Shown: positions 1 to 8,261, counted from the stretch's first letter. The stretch: DNA of 34,042 bases from Muribaculaceae bacterium (GCA_017473615.1 JAFUKL010000028.1:1-34042), one strand, 5' to 3'. Numbers and translations: made by a program. Notes: generated by a model not told the origin, from the letters alone.

Positions 1-558
1 GTATGTTACTTTTATCTTTGATTGGCTCAACTTAGCTCCCGCTGCCTCGGCTGCCGCCATGTCCTTTGTTCCGAAGTTGATTTGTGCAAAAGGACGGTTC
101 AAATATACGGTTTCTTTGATAGGACCGTTTACGGTCAATCTCTTAACTGCGGTGAAAGCATCCTTGGTTTCATCGTTTGTTGAACCTTCGTTTACGGTTA
201 TTTCTGTCAAATCGTCTGTGTCGTAAACACCTTCCTTTGATGCCCAGAATACGATGTCGTAAGTCTGACCCTTTACAAGTGCCAACGAAACTGTTGCCTG
301 TTTGTTTTCAATGTCGGTCACGGCATCAATTGCTGTCAATTCTTTTGTACCGTTTACATTGGTGTAAACTTCATAATACAATTTGTCTACGGTCGTACCG
401 TCGCTGATGGCACGGCTTGCGTCACTGCCATCGGTAAGCGCAACTGTGAATTGAACAGTCTGATCGCCTTCCACGTCCTTAACGATGCTATCGTCAGAAC
501 ATGATGTAGAGCATAGCATTCCCGCTACACCCAACATGGTTAATAAAATTTTCTTCAT
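1..558 (-). CDS. DUF6562/fimbrillin-like surface lipoprotein, 3' end outside window
   Basis: The gene is open from the ATG at 558 to the window edge, giving 186 codons with no stop, so the C-terminus is missing. The N-terminus MKKILLTMLGVAGMLCSTSC is a lipoprotein signal; the likely lipidated Cys is residue 20, followed by SDD as in many Bacteroidales surface lipoproteins. The mature part has the pattern seen in DUF6562/fimbrillin-like proteins: a Ser-Arg-Ala segment near residue 48, KLYYEVYTN, a YDIVFWA strand and a NRPFAQINFGT strand. Such proteins are expected on the outer surface, and some form fimbria-like polymers; a fimbrial role here is inference. The neighbouring genes give no functional hint. 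A long leader with a 9-bp repeat and a hairpin lies upstream. Confidence 0.75.
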   Translation of the reverse strand, partial: MKKILLTMLGVAGMLCSTSCSDDSIVKDVEGDQTVQFTVALTDGSDASRAISDGTTVDKLYYEVYTNVNGTKELTAIDAVTDIENKQATVSLALVKGQTYDIVFWASKEGVYDTDDLTEITVNEGSTNDETKDAFTAVKRLTVNGPIKETVYLNRPFAQINFGTKDMAAAEAAGAKLSQSKIKVTY

Positions 559-634
559 TTCTCTCTGTTTTAAATTAATTAATTAAAAAAACAATTTATA
601 TAATCCAGTTTTTTTCCTCACTTATTGTCATTAA

Positions 635-697
635 AGTCCTATCAGCCTTATTAGCCCTATTGAGCATATTAGCCTAATTGGGCTAAAATGCCCAATT
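635..697. repeat. Degenerate 9-bp tandem repeat in the lipoprotein leader
   Basis: Seven consecutive 9-mers keep one phase: AGTCCTATC, AGCCTTATT, AGCCCTATT, GAGCATATT, AGCCTAATT, GGGCTAAAA, TGCCCAATT. On the sense (minus) strand the consensus is about AATARGGCT. The last copies are inverted relative to the first and form the hairpin annotated separately. The region lies between the asnS terminator and the lipoprotein start, so it is noncoding and probably transcribed as leader. Confidence 0.6.
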
Positions 698-698
698 A
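675..698 (-). promoter_or_regulatory. Perfect 9-bp inverted repeat / leader hairpin
   Basis: TAATTGGGC and GCCCAATTA are exact reverse complements separated by six bases. No U-run follows on the minus strand, so a terminator is not favoured. It could be an operator or an RNA leader element of the downstream lipoprotein gene. Confidence 0.5.
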
Positions 699-734
699 AA
701 AGCCTTTTAAACAACCTATTCTCCAAAAACTGCA

Positions 735-742
735 CAAATTTA
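735..742 (-). promoter_or_regulatory. Candidate -7 box for the lipoprotein gene
   Basis: The minus strand reads TAAATTTG, an exact match to the Bacteroidetes -7 consensus TAnnTTTG. No TTTG is visible at the expected -33 distance, where a G-run sits instead. If used, transcription would begin near 728 and give a leader of about 170 nt containing the 9-bp repeats and the 675-698 hairpin. Confidence 0.4.
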
Positions 743-824
743 TAAAAAATGCTTAATTTTACCCCCCCGAATTGCTAAAATACGTTAACAGAAAGATAAT
801 AGTATCAAATTTAGGCTTTGGGAT

Positions 825-859
825 AAAAAAAACGGTGCGCTTTATCAAAAAAGCACACC
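825..859 (-). terminator. Rho-independent terminator of asnS
   Basis: On the minus strand, 27 nt after the asnS stop, GGTGTGC pairs with GCGCACC (one G-U pair), and the stem is followed by a run of eight T after one G. Confidence 0.85.
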
Positions 860-885
860 ATTACATTTATAAAAAAGGTTGGAAT

Positions 886-2289
886 TTAAAATTCTGCATT
901 GTTCGGAGTTCTCGGGAACGGAATGACATCGCGAATGTTAGCCATACCCGTAACGAACAGCAACAAGCGTTCAAAGCCAAGCCCGAAACCGGAGTGAGGT
1001 ACTGTACCGAATTTGCGAGTATCGAGATACCACCACATGTCTTTCATCGGGATATTCAACTCTTCTATGCGGTTTATCAACTTATCATAATTTTCTTCAC
1101 GCTCAGAACCGCCTATTATCTCACCGATTTTCGGGAACAGCACATCCATAGCACGCACAGTCTTTCCATCATCGTTCTGTTTCATATAGAACGCCTTTAT
1201 TTCCTTAGGATAATCGGTAAGGATTACAGGACGCTTGAAATGATCTTCCACCAAGAAACGTTCATGCTCCGACGCCAAGTCTACACCCCAATAAACAGGG
1301 AATTCAAATTTGTGTCCTCCGGCTACGGCATCTTCAAGAATCTTAATACCTTCGGTATAAGTAAGACGTACAAAATCCTGTTTCAACACGCCCTCAAGAC
1401 GCTCGATAAGTTCTTTATCAAACATATCGTTCAAGAACTTAACGTCATCATAGCAGTTATCCAAAGCCCACTTCACGCAATATTTAATAAACTCTTCGGC
1501 AAGATCCATATTGTCGGTGATGTCGTTGAATGCCACTTCCGGTTCTATCATCCAAAACTCTGCCAAGTGGCGAGGTGTGTTTGAATTTTCGGCACGGAAT
1601 GTAGGGCCGAAAGTATAGATTGCACCAAGAGCGGTTGCAGCCAGTTCTCCCTCAAGCTGTCCCGACACGGTAAGGCTCGCCTGTTTACCGAAGAAATCGC
1701 CATCGTAACGTATAGAGCCGTTTTCGTCTTTCTTCAAGTCATAAAGGTTCATCGTTGTCACTTGGAACATCTGTCCGGCTCCCTCGCAGTCGGATGCAGT
1801 AATAAGGGGAGTATGGAAATAGAAGAATCCCTTTTCGTGGAAGAACTTATGAATAGCTATTGCCATGTTGTGACGAATGCGGAATACTGCACCGAAGGTA
1901 TTGGTACGCGGACGCAGGTGCGCTATATCGCGCAAGAACTCCATCGTGTGACCTTTCTTCTGTAACGGATAGCTTTCAGGGTCGGCTGTTCCGTAAATTT
2001 CAATCTTGTCGGCTTGAATCTCGCAAGTCTGTCCTTTACCCTGTGACTCTACAAGAAGCCCCTCCACACACAGACTTGAGCCTGTGGTGATAGGTTTCAA
2101 TTCTTCCTCGCTGAATTTTGCAAGGTCTACAACAATTTGTATGTTTTTGATTGTTGAGCCGTCGTTCAATGCCACAAACTGCACGTTCTTATTTCCTCGG
2201 CGGGTACGCACCCATCCTTTTACGCACACTTGCTGTCCCACCGCCGAAGCGTTGAAAATATCAACAATCTTAGTTCTCTTCAAACTCAT
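886..2289 (-). CDS. asnS: Asparaginyl-tRNA synthetase
   Basis: This cytoplasmic class IIb aminoacyl-tRNA synthetase charges tRNA-Asn with asparagine. The 467 residues match the usual family length. An OB-fold anticodon-binding domain lies at about 1-105 ([23 protein letters not shown]). The catalytic core carries motif 2 at about 227-251, with the FRAENS stretch and [11 protein letters not shown], and motif 3 at 434-467 ([15 protein letters not shown], then [12 protein letters not shown]). [11 protein letters not shown] and the [11 protein letters not shown] end are typical of AsnRS rather than AspRS. The ATG at 2289 puts the OB fold at the expected distance. The gene lies 51 bp downstream of the rluB-like gene with no terminator visible between them, so cotranscription is likely. 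A terminator follows the stop. Confidence 0.97.
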   Translation of the reverse strand: MSLKRTKIVDIFNASAVGQQVCVKGWVRTRRGNKNVQFVALNDGSTIKNIQIVVDLAKFSEEELKPITTGSSLCVEGLLVESQGKGQTCEIQADKIEIYGTADPESYPLQKKGHTMEFLRDIAHLRPRTNTFGAVFRIRHNMAIAIHKFFHEKGFFYFHTPLITASDCEGAGQMFQVTTMNLYDLKKDENGSIRYDGDFFGKQASLTVSGQLEGELAATALGAIYTFGPTFRAENSNTPRHLAEFWMIEPEVAFNDITDNMDLAEEFIKYCVKWALDNCYDDVKFLNDMFDKELIERLEGVLKQDFVRLTYTEGIKILEDAVAGGHKFEFPVYWGVDLASEHERFLVEDHFKRPVILTDYPKEIKAFYMKQNDDGKTVRAMDVLFPKIGEIIGGSEREENYDKLINRIEELNIPMKDMWWYLDTRKFGTVPHSGFGLGFERLLLFVTGMANIRDVIPFPRTPNNAEF

Positions 2290-2340
2290 AACAGTAAATT
2301 ATATATCTCTTGAAATGTTGTGTTTATAGTAAAAATCACA

Positions 2341-3699
2341 TTACTCAAATGAATTCTGTTTCAAGAAATTCACTTCTTCCTGTGTAAGGTAACGCCAACG
2401 TCCGCGAGGCAAATCCTTCTTAGTCAATCCGGCGAAATACACACGGTCAAGTTTAACCACATGATAGCCCAAAGACTCAAATATGCGACGTACCACACGG
2501 TTGCGTCCGGAGTGGATTTCTATACCTGCCTGCTTGCGGTCGGTAGGTGATACATAGCTGATTGCATCGGCATGAATAGGTCCGTCTTCGAGTTCCACGC
2601 CATCGGCTATGCGTTGCATATCATCTTCAGCAATAGGTTTATCCACCCACACTTGATAAATCTTTTTCTTCACATACTGCGGATGTGTAAGTTTAGATGC
2701 CAAGTCCCCGTCATTTGTCAAGAGCAACACTCCTGTAGTATTACGGTCGAGACGACCTACCGGATAGATACGTTCGTCACAAGCACCCTTCACCAAATCC
2801 ATCACAGTCTTGCGGCCGTTAGGATCATCACTTGTGGTTACACAATCTTTCGGCTTGTTAAGAAGGATATAGCATTTGCTTTCCAAAACCACAACCTTAT
2901 CGTTATATTCCACTACATCGCTATGCGTGATCTTAGTACCCAATTCGGTAACCGGAGTACCGTTCACCTTGACAAGTCCCTGCTGTATCAATTCATCGGC
3001 TGCACGACGAGAGCATACACCCGCATTAGCCATAAACTTATTCAAGCGGATTGCTTCAGTCGGGTCAAAAGCAGGCATTTCATACTCCACACGCTTAGGT
3101 CGCGGAGTGAAACGCATCTGCTGAATCCTTTCGCCGCCGTTATTATTATATTTTCTTGCTCCTTGACGATTGTTATTGTAGCCGCCCTGACGACTGTTAT
3201 TATAACCACCTTGACGGTTGTTATATCCGCCTTGACGATTATTGCCACCGTAATTATTATTGCGGCGTTGATTATATCCGCCTTGACGGTTATTATTGTA
3301 GCCGCCCTGGCGATTATTGCCATAATTCATTATGTTCTGCTGGTCGCCCTCGACAGAATCATTATTGTAATTATTGTTATAACGCTGATTATATCCACCC
3401 TGACGGTTATTATTGTAGCCGCCTTGACGATTCATATACCCGCCCTGACGGTTATTGTTGTAGCCACCCTGGCGATTGTTATTATAACCTCCTTGACGGT
3501 TGTTATACCCTCCTTGGCGGTTGTTGCCATAACCCGCTTGACGATTAACGTAAGGACGTTGAGAATATGCACTGCGTTCCGTCTGCTCCGGGTCTTCATA
3601 ATTAACCTTTTCAAACTGTTCACTGCTGCCTGCAAGTTCACTCGTTCTCATTTCACCGATTCTCGGTCTTCTTGTTTTTTTTTCAGAATTTTCTTCCAT
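2341..3699 (-). CDS. rluB: RsuA/RluB-family pseudouridine synthase with repetitive N-terminus
   Basis: This enzyme isomerises uridine to pseudouridine, probably in 23S rRNA; RluB, RluE and RluF-like specificity cannot be told apart from sequence alone. Residues 1-51 are charged. Residues 52-184 are a low-complexity Asn/Gly/Gln/Tyr/Arg tract built on NRQGGYNN. An S4 RNA-binding domain follows at about 217-262 (LNKFMANAGVCSRRAADELI). The catalytic domain runs from about 276 and has the motif GRLDRNTTGVLLLTNDG with catalytic Asp318, then SGRNRVVRRIFESLGY. Proteobacterial RluB is shorter at the N-terminus; Asn/Gly/Arg-rich extensions on this family occur in Bacteroidetes. The start is the ATG 65-72 bp downstream of a consensus -7 box. 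It is the first gene of a likely rluB-asnS unit. Confidence 0.9.
   Translation of the reverse strand: MEENSEKKTRRPRIGEMRTSELAGSSEQFEKVNYEDPEQTERSAYSQRPYVNRQAGYGNNRQGGYNNRQGGYNNNRQGGYNNNRQGGYMNRQGGYNNNRQGGYNQRYNNNYNNDSVEGDQQNIMNYGNNRQGGYNNNRQGGYNQRRNNNYGGNNRQGGYNNRQGGYNNSRQGGYNNNRQGARKYNNNGGERIQQMRFTPRPKRVEYEMPAFDPTEAIRLNKFMANAGVCSRRAADELIQQGLVKVNGTPVTELGTKITHSDVVEYNDKVVVLESKCYILLNKPKDCVTTSDDPNGRKTVMDLVKGACDERIYPVGRLDRNTTGVLLLTNDGDLASKLTHPQYVKKKIYQVWVDKPIAEDDMQRIADGVELEDGPIHADAISYVSPTDRKQAGIEIHSGRNRVVRRIFESLGYHVVKLDRVYFAGLTKKDLPRGRWRYLTQEEVNFLKQNSFE
3148..3546 (-). repeat. Coding minisatellite encoding NRQGGYNN units
   Basis: About 13 units of 21-27 bp encode NRQGGY with one to three Asn as linker. 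Ten hexapeptides are exact, one is NRQAGY, one SRQGGY, and one is the partial NRQGA. Two interruptions (residues about 104-128 and 143-153) carry NNNY-rich and SVEGDQQ segments. All units are whole codons, so copy-number change would keep the frame. The tract is disordered by composition and resembles RNA-binding or condensate-forming RGG/YG-type tails. Confidence 0.9.
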
Positions 3700-3763
3700 A
3701 ATATCTGTTTTTTTAGCCTCTCGGCTGTTGTATAAGGTTTAAATCTTTTCAAAATCTTCCGTG

Positions 3764-3793
3764 CAAAGATAATGTTTTTTAAAGAAACAACAA
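3764..3793 (-). promoter_or_regulatory. Bacteroidetes-type promoter of rluB-asnS
   Basis: On the minus strand the -7 box TATCTTTG is at 3764-3771 and a TTG is at 3791-3793, with a 19-bp spacer. This fits the sigma-ABfr consensus and lies about 65 bp before the rluB ATG. Confidence 0.65.
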
Positions 3794-3834
3794 TTACCAA
3801 GCAAAAAAGTTTTATATATCATCTCTCAAATTAA

Positions 3835-5178
3835 TCAATATCCTGTGTAGCTGTGCGGTGTTATGCGCTTCAACTCAGCCTTAACCTCATCACTCACTTT
3901 CAAGGTATCGATAAAGTCGGAAATACTTCGGGCATTTACCACGCTGTTGGTACGGGTAAGTGCTTTAAGTGTTTCATACGGCTTTTCATAGCCCTCGCGA
4001 CGCAGAATAGTCTGTATAGCCTCAGCCACCACATTCCACATGTTATCAAGGTCGGCGTTTATGGCGTCTTCGTTAAGAACCAATTTACCAAGTCCTTTCA
4101 GCGTGCTCTTCATCGCTATCACCATGTGTCCCAAAGGTACACCCACATTACGCAACACTGTGGAATCGGTCAAGTCGCGCTGAAGTCGAGACACAGGCAA
4201 CTTTGATGCCAAATGTTCCAAGATAGCGTTGGCAATACCAAGGTTTCCTTCAGAATTTTCAAAATCGATAGGATTTACCTTGTGCGGCATAGCCGACGAG
4301 CCTACTTCACCGGCTTTTATCTTCTGCTTGAAATAGTTCATCGATATATATTGCCATATATCACGGTCAAGGTCTATAAGAATGGTATTGATGCGTTTCA
4401 TGGCATCAAATATTGCTCCGAAATTATCATAATTGGAAATCTGCGTAGTCCAGCGTTCACGCTCAATACCTAATTTGTCACTCAAGAATTTCTCGGCAAA
4501 TGAAAGCCAATCGATTTTAGGGAATGCAATCAAGTGTGCATTGAAATTACCTGTAGCACCGCCGAATTTACCGCTCACAGGCACAGCTTCAAGCTGAGCA
4601 AGCTGCTGTTCCAAACGATAAGCAAACACCTTTATCTCCTTACCCAAGCGCGTAGGCGATGCCGGTTGTCCGTGTGTCTTGGCAAGCATTGGCAGGCTCT
4701 TCCATTCTTCGGCATATTCATTAAGACGTTCTATAACTTCCTGCAAAAGAGGGATAATCACTTCGGTCATGGCATCTTTCACCGACATAGGCACAGAAGT
4801 GTTGTTTATATCCTGTGAAGTCAATCCGAAATGGATAAACTCCTTATACTCAGCCAAGCCTAAAACATCGAATTTTTCCTTTAGGAAATACTCCACGGCC
4901 TTAACGTCATGATTCGTTACGCTTTCGATATCCTTTATACGCTGAGCATCTTCAAGCGTGAAATTACCATAAATCGCACGCAACGCATCATATACACCGG
5001 CAGAAACCCCGCTTAATTGAGGCAATGGTAACTCGCATAACGCAATGAAATACTCAACTTCTACTTTAACACGATAACGAATCAACGCATATTCCGAAAA
5101 ATACGCATCCAATGACTCTGCTTTTCCGCGATAACGCCCATCGATAGGCGAAATGGCTGTGAGGGTGCTTAAATCCAT
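3835..5178 (-). CDS. purB: Adenylosuccinate lyase
   Basis: This fumarase/aspartase-superfamily enzyme acts twice in purine synthesis: SAICAR to AICAR plus fumarate, and adenylosuccinate to AMP plus fumarate. The 447 residues start MDLSTLTAISPIDGRY, as in the E. coli-like PurB subgroup. Visible active-site regions are HFGLTSQD at about 116-123, KTHGQPASPTRLGK with His169 (the likely general acid), and the signature SSAMPHKVNPIDFENSEG from Ser294, whose flexible-loop Ser294/Ser295 supplies the general base. The enzyme is a cytoplasmic homotetramer. It is separated from the downstream rluB-like gene by 135 bp containing a promoter, so the two are probably independent units. No purine-operon neighbours are present. 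Its own promoter lies about 117 bp upstream. Confidence 0.97.
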   Translation of the reverse strand: MDLSTLTAISPIDGRYRGKAESLDAYFSEYALIRYRVKVEVEYFIALCELPLPQLSGVSAGVYDALRAIYGNFTLEDAQRIKDIESVTNHDVKAVEYFLKEKFDVLGLAEYKEFIHFGLTSQDINNTSVPMSVKDAMTEVIIPLLQEVIERLNEYAEEWKSLPMLAKTHGQPASPTRLGKEIKVFAYRLEQQLAQLEAVPVSGKFGGATGNFNAHLIAFPKIDWLSFAEKFLSDKLGIERERWTTQISNYDNFGAIFDAMKRINTILIDLDRDIWQYISMNYFKQKIKAGEVGSSAMPHKVNPIDFENSEGNLGIANAILEHLASKLPVSRLQRDLTDSTVLRNVGVPLGHMVIAMKSTLKGLGKLVLNEDAINADLDNMWNVVAEAIQTILRREGYEKPYETLKALTRTNSVVNARSISDFIDTLKVSDEVKAELKRITPHSYTGY

Positions 5179-5294
5179 TCTTAAATATATTATGTTATAT
5201 GTATATATAATAGTTTTCTTTTATCCTGTTTCTCCGAACCGTAGACACTTCGCTATAAATCAAGCTTTTATAAATCATGGTTTCTTTGACTTTG

Positions 5295-5302
5295 CAAATT
5301 TA
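5295..5302 (-). promoter_or_regulatory. Candidate -7 box for purB
   Basis: The minus strand reads TAAATTTG, matching TAnnTTTG. The -33 position is poor (TTAG 20 bp upstream). Use of this site would give a leader of roughly 110 nt before the purB ATG. No riboswitch was recognised in that leader. Confidence 0.4.
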
Positions 5303-5412
5303 CAACACTTTACACGAATTTTCTAAGAATCTGTTTAAAATTTTCTTGAAAAAATTATTCAGGTTTCAAAAAATAAAATTTAAACATATTCTGATATTTT
5401 TCGACTTTTTTA

Positions 5413-5443
5413 TTTGGCAATTCAAAAAAACTTCTTACCTTTG
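5413..5443 (+). promoter_or_regulatory. Promoter of the tRNA-Val gene
   Basis: TTTG at 5413-5416 and TACCTTTG at 5436-5443 are separated by 19 bp, an essentially perfect Bacteroidetes sigma-70-type promoter. The tRNA 5' end is 24 bp past the -7 box. Confidence 0.85.
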
Positions 5444-5466
5444 CATCGCAATTGAGAAATCAATGA

Positions 5467-5541
5467 GGGCGTTTAGCTCAGCTGGTTCAGAGCATCTGCC
5501 TTACAAGCAGAGGGTCGGCGGTTCGAATCCGTCAACGCCCA
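5467..5541 (+). tRNA. tRNA-Val (anticodon TAC)
   Basis: The acceptor stem is GGGCGTT pairing with AACGCCC (5534-5540), with discriminator A5541. The D arm contains TAGCTCAGCTGGTTCAGAGC. The anticodon stem TCTGC/GCAGA encloses loop CTTACAA, so the anticodon is TAC at 5502-5504, reading GTA and other GTN valine codons. The T arm is GGCGG-TTCGAAT-CCGTC. The 3' CCA is not encoded. It stands alone between its own promoter and terminator. Confidence 0.97.
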
Positions 5542-5550
5542 CAAAAACAA

Positions 5551-5583
5551 AGCGGTTCAATCAACGATTGAATCGCTTTTCTT
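5551..5583 (+). terminator. Terminator after tRNA-Val
   Basis: AGCGGTTCAATC pairs with GATTGAATCGCT (12 bp with one G-T wobble) around an AAC loop, followed by TTTTCTTCTT. It starts 10 bp after the tRNA. Confidence 0.9.
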
Positions 5584-5616
5584 CTTTACCCCAATTACCA
5601 ACCTTAAAAAATTGGC

Positions 5617-5937
5617 TCAAATTCCATAAACAATGGCTCTGCGGACACTCCTATAAGATACAATTACCGATTTGAGGTTATTTACATCTAAAGTTTCCAA
5701 ATCGCGATTTTCACGAGTTTCTTTCATTGCCACCAAAGTCAATTTGTTTGGATTGCTGAATACAGCGTCCATTAAAACACTTTCGACATAGTTGTTCAGA
5801 CTGAGATTTTCTCTATCTGCAGCCTCTCTTAACTTATAATGATTATTTTTGGAATAATCCCATAATCCGCTAAGGATAAAATGTTTATGCGGAATGTTCA
5901 AGGACGAGGCAATGAGTTGAAAACCGTTCGCTCTCAT
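5617..5937 (-). CDS. Orphan antitoxin-like small protein
   Basis: The 106-residue protein resembles Bacteroidales type II antitoxins in its second half. Residues about 36-61 (KLREAADRENLSLNNYVESVLMDAV) look like the helix pair of a ribbon-helix-helix DNA-binding protein. The stretch KLTLVAMKETRENRDLETLDVNNLKS resembles the toxin-binding tail of RelB/DinJ-like antitoxins. The first 35 residues match nothing I recognise and lack the usual short beta-strand start, so the N-terminus may be altered. No toxin-sized partner is visible on either side. The upstream 160 bp contain only very short interrupted frames in the same direction, which fits a decayed locus. AAAGG precedes the ATG. Function is inferred from resemblance only. 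Confidence 0.45.
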   Translation of the reverse strand: MRANGFQLIASSLNIPHKHFILSGLWDYSKNNHYKLREAADRENLSLNNYVESVLMDAVFSNPNKLTLVAMKETRENRDLETLDVNNLKSVIVSYRSVRRAIVYGI

Positions 5938-6038
5938 TACCTTTCATTTCCTTGCACTTCTGCATCGGCGAGGTTGTCTTCCAAATTCCTCATAAATCAT
6001 TGAACACCAGTGCCGCCATCATTATTTTCCTTCATTCG

Positions 6039-6070
6039 TTAGATTTTTCCATAGATAATGATTAAATTTG
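6039..6070 (+). promoter_or_regulatory. Promoter of the ABC importer operon
   Basis: The -7 box TAAATTTG at 6063-6070 is exact, and TTAG at 6039-6042 sits 20 bp upstream as a weak -33. The predicted leader is only about 20 nt, which leaves no space for a cobalamin riboswitch. Confidence 0.5.
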
Positions 6071-6097
6071 CGATAGCTAAAAAAAGAAAATACCGTC

Positions 6098-7216
6098 ATG
6101 CGATTATATACGTATTTTTGTTTGTGCATACTTTTGGTTTTGGTGTCATGTAACAGCAGAAAAGAATCACAACAAGTACAAACTGCCGGCAACGAGCTGT
6201 ATGCCGACGGAATTTCCATCACAAAGCATGATGGATACACATTGGTATGCATATATAATCCGTGGGAGAAAGACGCTGTTCTGCACTCCTATGTACTTGT
6301 TCCGAGAGAAAACGAGTTGCCCGAAAATCTGCCACAAGGAAGCATAATACGCACGCCGATAAAAAGTGCATTGGTTTACTCATCGGTTCACGCCAACGCC
6401 ATTAAGGAATTGGGACATCTGCCAAGTGTAACCGGAATATGCGATGCACAATACTTCACAATGGACGAAATATCCGAGGGAATACAAAGCGGAGCTATCA
6501 CAAATGCCGGTTCAAGCATGTCACCCGTAATTGAGAAAATAATTGCATTATCTCCCGAAGTAATAATCCTGTCACCATTCCAGAATGCCGGATATGGAGA
6601 TGTGGCATCACTTAACATCCCTATCGTTGAATGCGCCGACTATATGGAAACCTCACCTTTGGGAAGAGCAGAATGGATAAAATTGTTTGGCGCACTATAT
6701 TGCGAAGAAGAATGCGCCGACAGCATTTTCACCCGAGTTACAACGGAATATAATCAACTGAAACAACTCGCCGAGAAAGCCCCACATAAGCCAAAAATAT
6801 TATCGGAGAACATCATAAACGGTACATGGTATGTACCCGGAGGCGACAGCTATATGGCTAAATTGTTTGCCGATGCAGGAGGACGGTATGCGTGGAGTGA
6901 CATACGCACATCAGGCTCTATTCCGCTTGACATGCCAAGGGTCTTGGAAAAAGCCATCGATGCCGACATTTGGCTGATAAAGAGTTTTGACGAAACATTC
7001 TCTTATTCAAAACTTAAAGCGCAAAACTCCATGAACGCAGAATTCAAGGCTTTCAAGGAGAAAAATATATACTTTTGCAATACCGGTAAATCGACTTTTT
7101 TTCAGGATTTCCCATTTCACCCCGAAGTCCTGCTCAAGGAATATATATCAATATTTCATCCGCACTTTATCAGCGGATACACGCCAAAATACTTTAAACC
7201 TTTGATACATGAATAA
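6098..7216 (+). CDS. ABC importer substrate-binding lipoprotein (BtuF/FhuD type)
   Basis: This is the periplasm-facing, lipid-anchored binding protein of a type II ABC importer for cobalamin or an iron chelate. MRLYTYFCLCILLVLVSC is a lipoprotein signal with lipobox LVSC and Cys18. The body has the two-lobed class III binding-protein pattern joined by a long helix: VYSSVHANAIKELG and VTGICDAQYFT in lobe one, ALSPEVIILSPF at about 150, and WYVPGGDSYMAKLFADAGGRYAW plus DADIWLIKS in lobe two. The length (372) is slightly above the usual 260-350. The stop overlaps the permease ATG by 8 nt, so the genes are translationally coupled. Substrate is uncertain: Bacteroidales use this type for B12 as well as iron-siderophores, and no TonB receptor lies nearby. 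Confidence 0.85.
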   Translation: MRLYTYFCLCILLVLVSCNSRKESQQVQTAGNELYADGISITKHDGYTLVCIYNPWEKDAVLHSYVLVPRENELPENLPQGSIIRTPIKSALVYSSVHANAIKELGHLPSVTGICDAQYFTMDEISEGIQSGAITNAGSSMSPVIEKIIALSPEVIILSPFQNAGYGDVASLNIPIVECADYMETSPLGRAEWIKLFGALYCEEECADSIFTRVTTEYNQLKQLAEKAPHKPKILSENIINGTWYVPGGDSYMAKLFADAGGRYAWSDIRTSGSIPLDMPRVLEKAIDADIWLIKSFDETFSYSKLKAQNSMNAEFKAFKEKNIYFCNTGKSTFFQDFPFHPEVLLKEYISIFHPHFISGYTPKYFKPLIHE

Positions 7217-8261
7217 TAAGAAGAACAACAGCATACGCCTAATTATAGTCTCGGCGATTCTTACAGCACTACTGCTGCTACTATCAGCCGGGAATCTGCT
7301 TATCGGCTCGGTTCATATTCCCACTGATGAGATTATATCCATGCTTTCAGGCTATCAAGCATCATCTCCGGTTATGGAAATCATACTTTTCGAGTCCCGC
7401 ATACCCACCATCATTACAGCTGTTTTGTGCGGAGCCGCCCTTGCCGTGTGCGGACTTTTACTGCAAACCGCATTCAACAACCCGCTTGCCGACCCCTCCA
7501 TTCTCGGAGTCTCCACCGGAGCCAGCCTCGGAGTTGCCGTTATCATGCTTTTGGGCGGTGGCTACCTCGGAGGAGCATTCGATTCTGTTCTTTCGGGTTA
7601 TATAAGTACCCTTGCAGGAGCTTTTGCAGGAGCTATGACGGTACTCGCTCTACTCCTGTTGTTCTCCACTTTCATTAAAAGTGCAACAATGTTGCTTATT
7701 ATAGGTATTATGGTAAGCTATCTTGCATCAAGCCTGATATCCTTATTGAATTTTTTCGCCACCGAAGAAGGTGTGCATTCTTTCGTTATTTGGGGCATGG
7801 GTAATTTTTCCGGCGTAACAAGCGAACAACTGCCGGTTTTTTCTATAATAATCTCGATAGGTCTCATTCTTGCGCTGCTTTTGGTAAAACCGCTGAATGC
7901 ACTGCTTTTAGGTACACGCTATGCCGAGAATCTCGGAGTAAACATAAAAAGTACACGCAACACGCTGTTGCTTGTTACAGGAATACTGACAGCCGTAACA
8001 ACTGCGTTCTGCGGACCTATCAGTTTTCTCGGTCTGATAGTTCCGCATATAGCACGCTTATTGCTGAACACATCAAACCACAATACTCTACTCCCTATAA
8101 CGATGCTCACAGGTGCAGTAATGGCTTTATTCTGCACACTGATAAGTATTCTTCCCGTATCGATTGGCATCATTCCGATAAACGCAATTACTCCGATTAT
8201 AGGTGTACCGATTATATTGTACATAATCATCAATCGCCGCAAACTTCAATATTTCAACTAA
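7209..8261 (+). CDS. FecCD-family ABC permease
   Basis: This integral membrane subunit of the importer forms the translocation pathway as a homodimer. The 350 residues are of normal length, with about ten hydrophobic segments, the first at about 12-30. Family landmarks are ESRIPTIITAVLCGAALAVCGLLLQ near 56-80, NPLADPSILGVSTGASLG near 90-107, LGTRYAENLGV (coupling region) near 234-245, and CGPISFLGLIVPHIARLL near 268-285, where the Gly-Pro-Ile-x-Phe-x-Gly-Leu-x-x-Pro-His motif is diagnostic for FecCD/BtuC. It overlaps the binding-protein gene by 8 nt and ends 1 nt before the ATPase gene. Cobalamin and iron-chelate permeases cannot be separated by eye. Confidence 0.93.
   Translation: MNNKKNNSIRLIIVSAILTALLLLLSAGNLLIGSVHIPTDEIISMLSGYQASSPVMEIILFESRIPTIITAVLCGAALAVCGLLLQTAFNNPLADPSILGVSTGASLGVAVIMLLGGGYLGGAFDSVLSGYISTLAGAFAGAMTVLALLLLFSTFIKSATMLLIIGIMVSYLASSLISLLNFFATEEGVHSFVIWGMGNFSGVTSEQLPVFSIIISIGLILALLLVKPLNALLLGTRYAENLGVNIKSTRNTLLLVTGILTAVTTAFCGPISFLGLIVPHIARLLLNTSNHNTLLPITMLTGAVMALFCTLISILPVSIGIIPINAITPIIGVPIILYIIINRRKLQYFN

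Noticed and set aside
66-110. Dihydroorotase first His missing as sign of inactivity (pyrC Gln67, genomic 24556-24554)
   Set aside because: I recall DDQVHFREPG in other Bacteroidales dihydroorotases and the other ligands are intact, so it is treated as a subgroup trait, not a defect. The coordinates of this entry are nominal; the residue lies at 24554-24556.
772-1584. 270-codon plus-strand frame
   Set aside because: It lies wholly antisense to asnS, starts in the asnS terminator region and shows no family features.
3148-3546. CRISPR-like or noncoding satellite
   Set aside because: The repeats are fully in frame within a protein with intact downstream domains.
2572-3735. Long plus-strand open frame rich in Ile/Val/Thr
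   Set aside because: It is the antisense reading of the NRQGGYNN repeat gene; repetitive GC-biased codons keep the reverse frame open. The minus strand has the S4 and catalytic motifs.
6000-6098. Possible cobalamin riboswitch before the ABC importer
   Set aside because: The gap between the likely promoter and the ATG is under 30 bp and contains no B12-box-like sequence.
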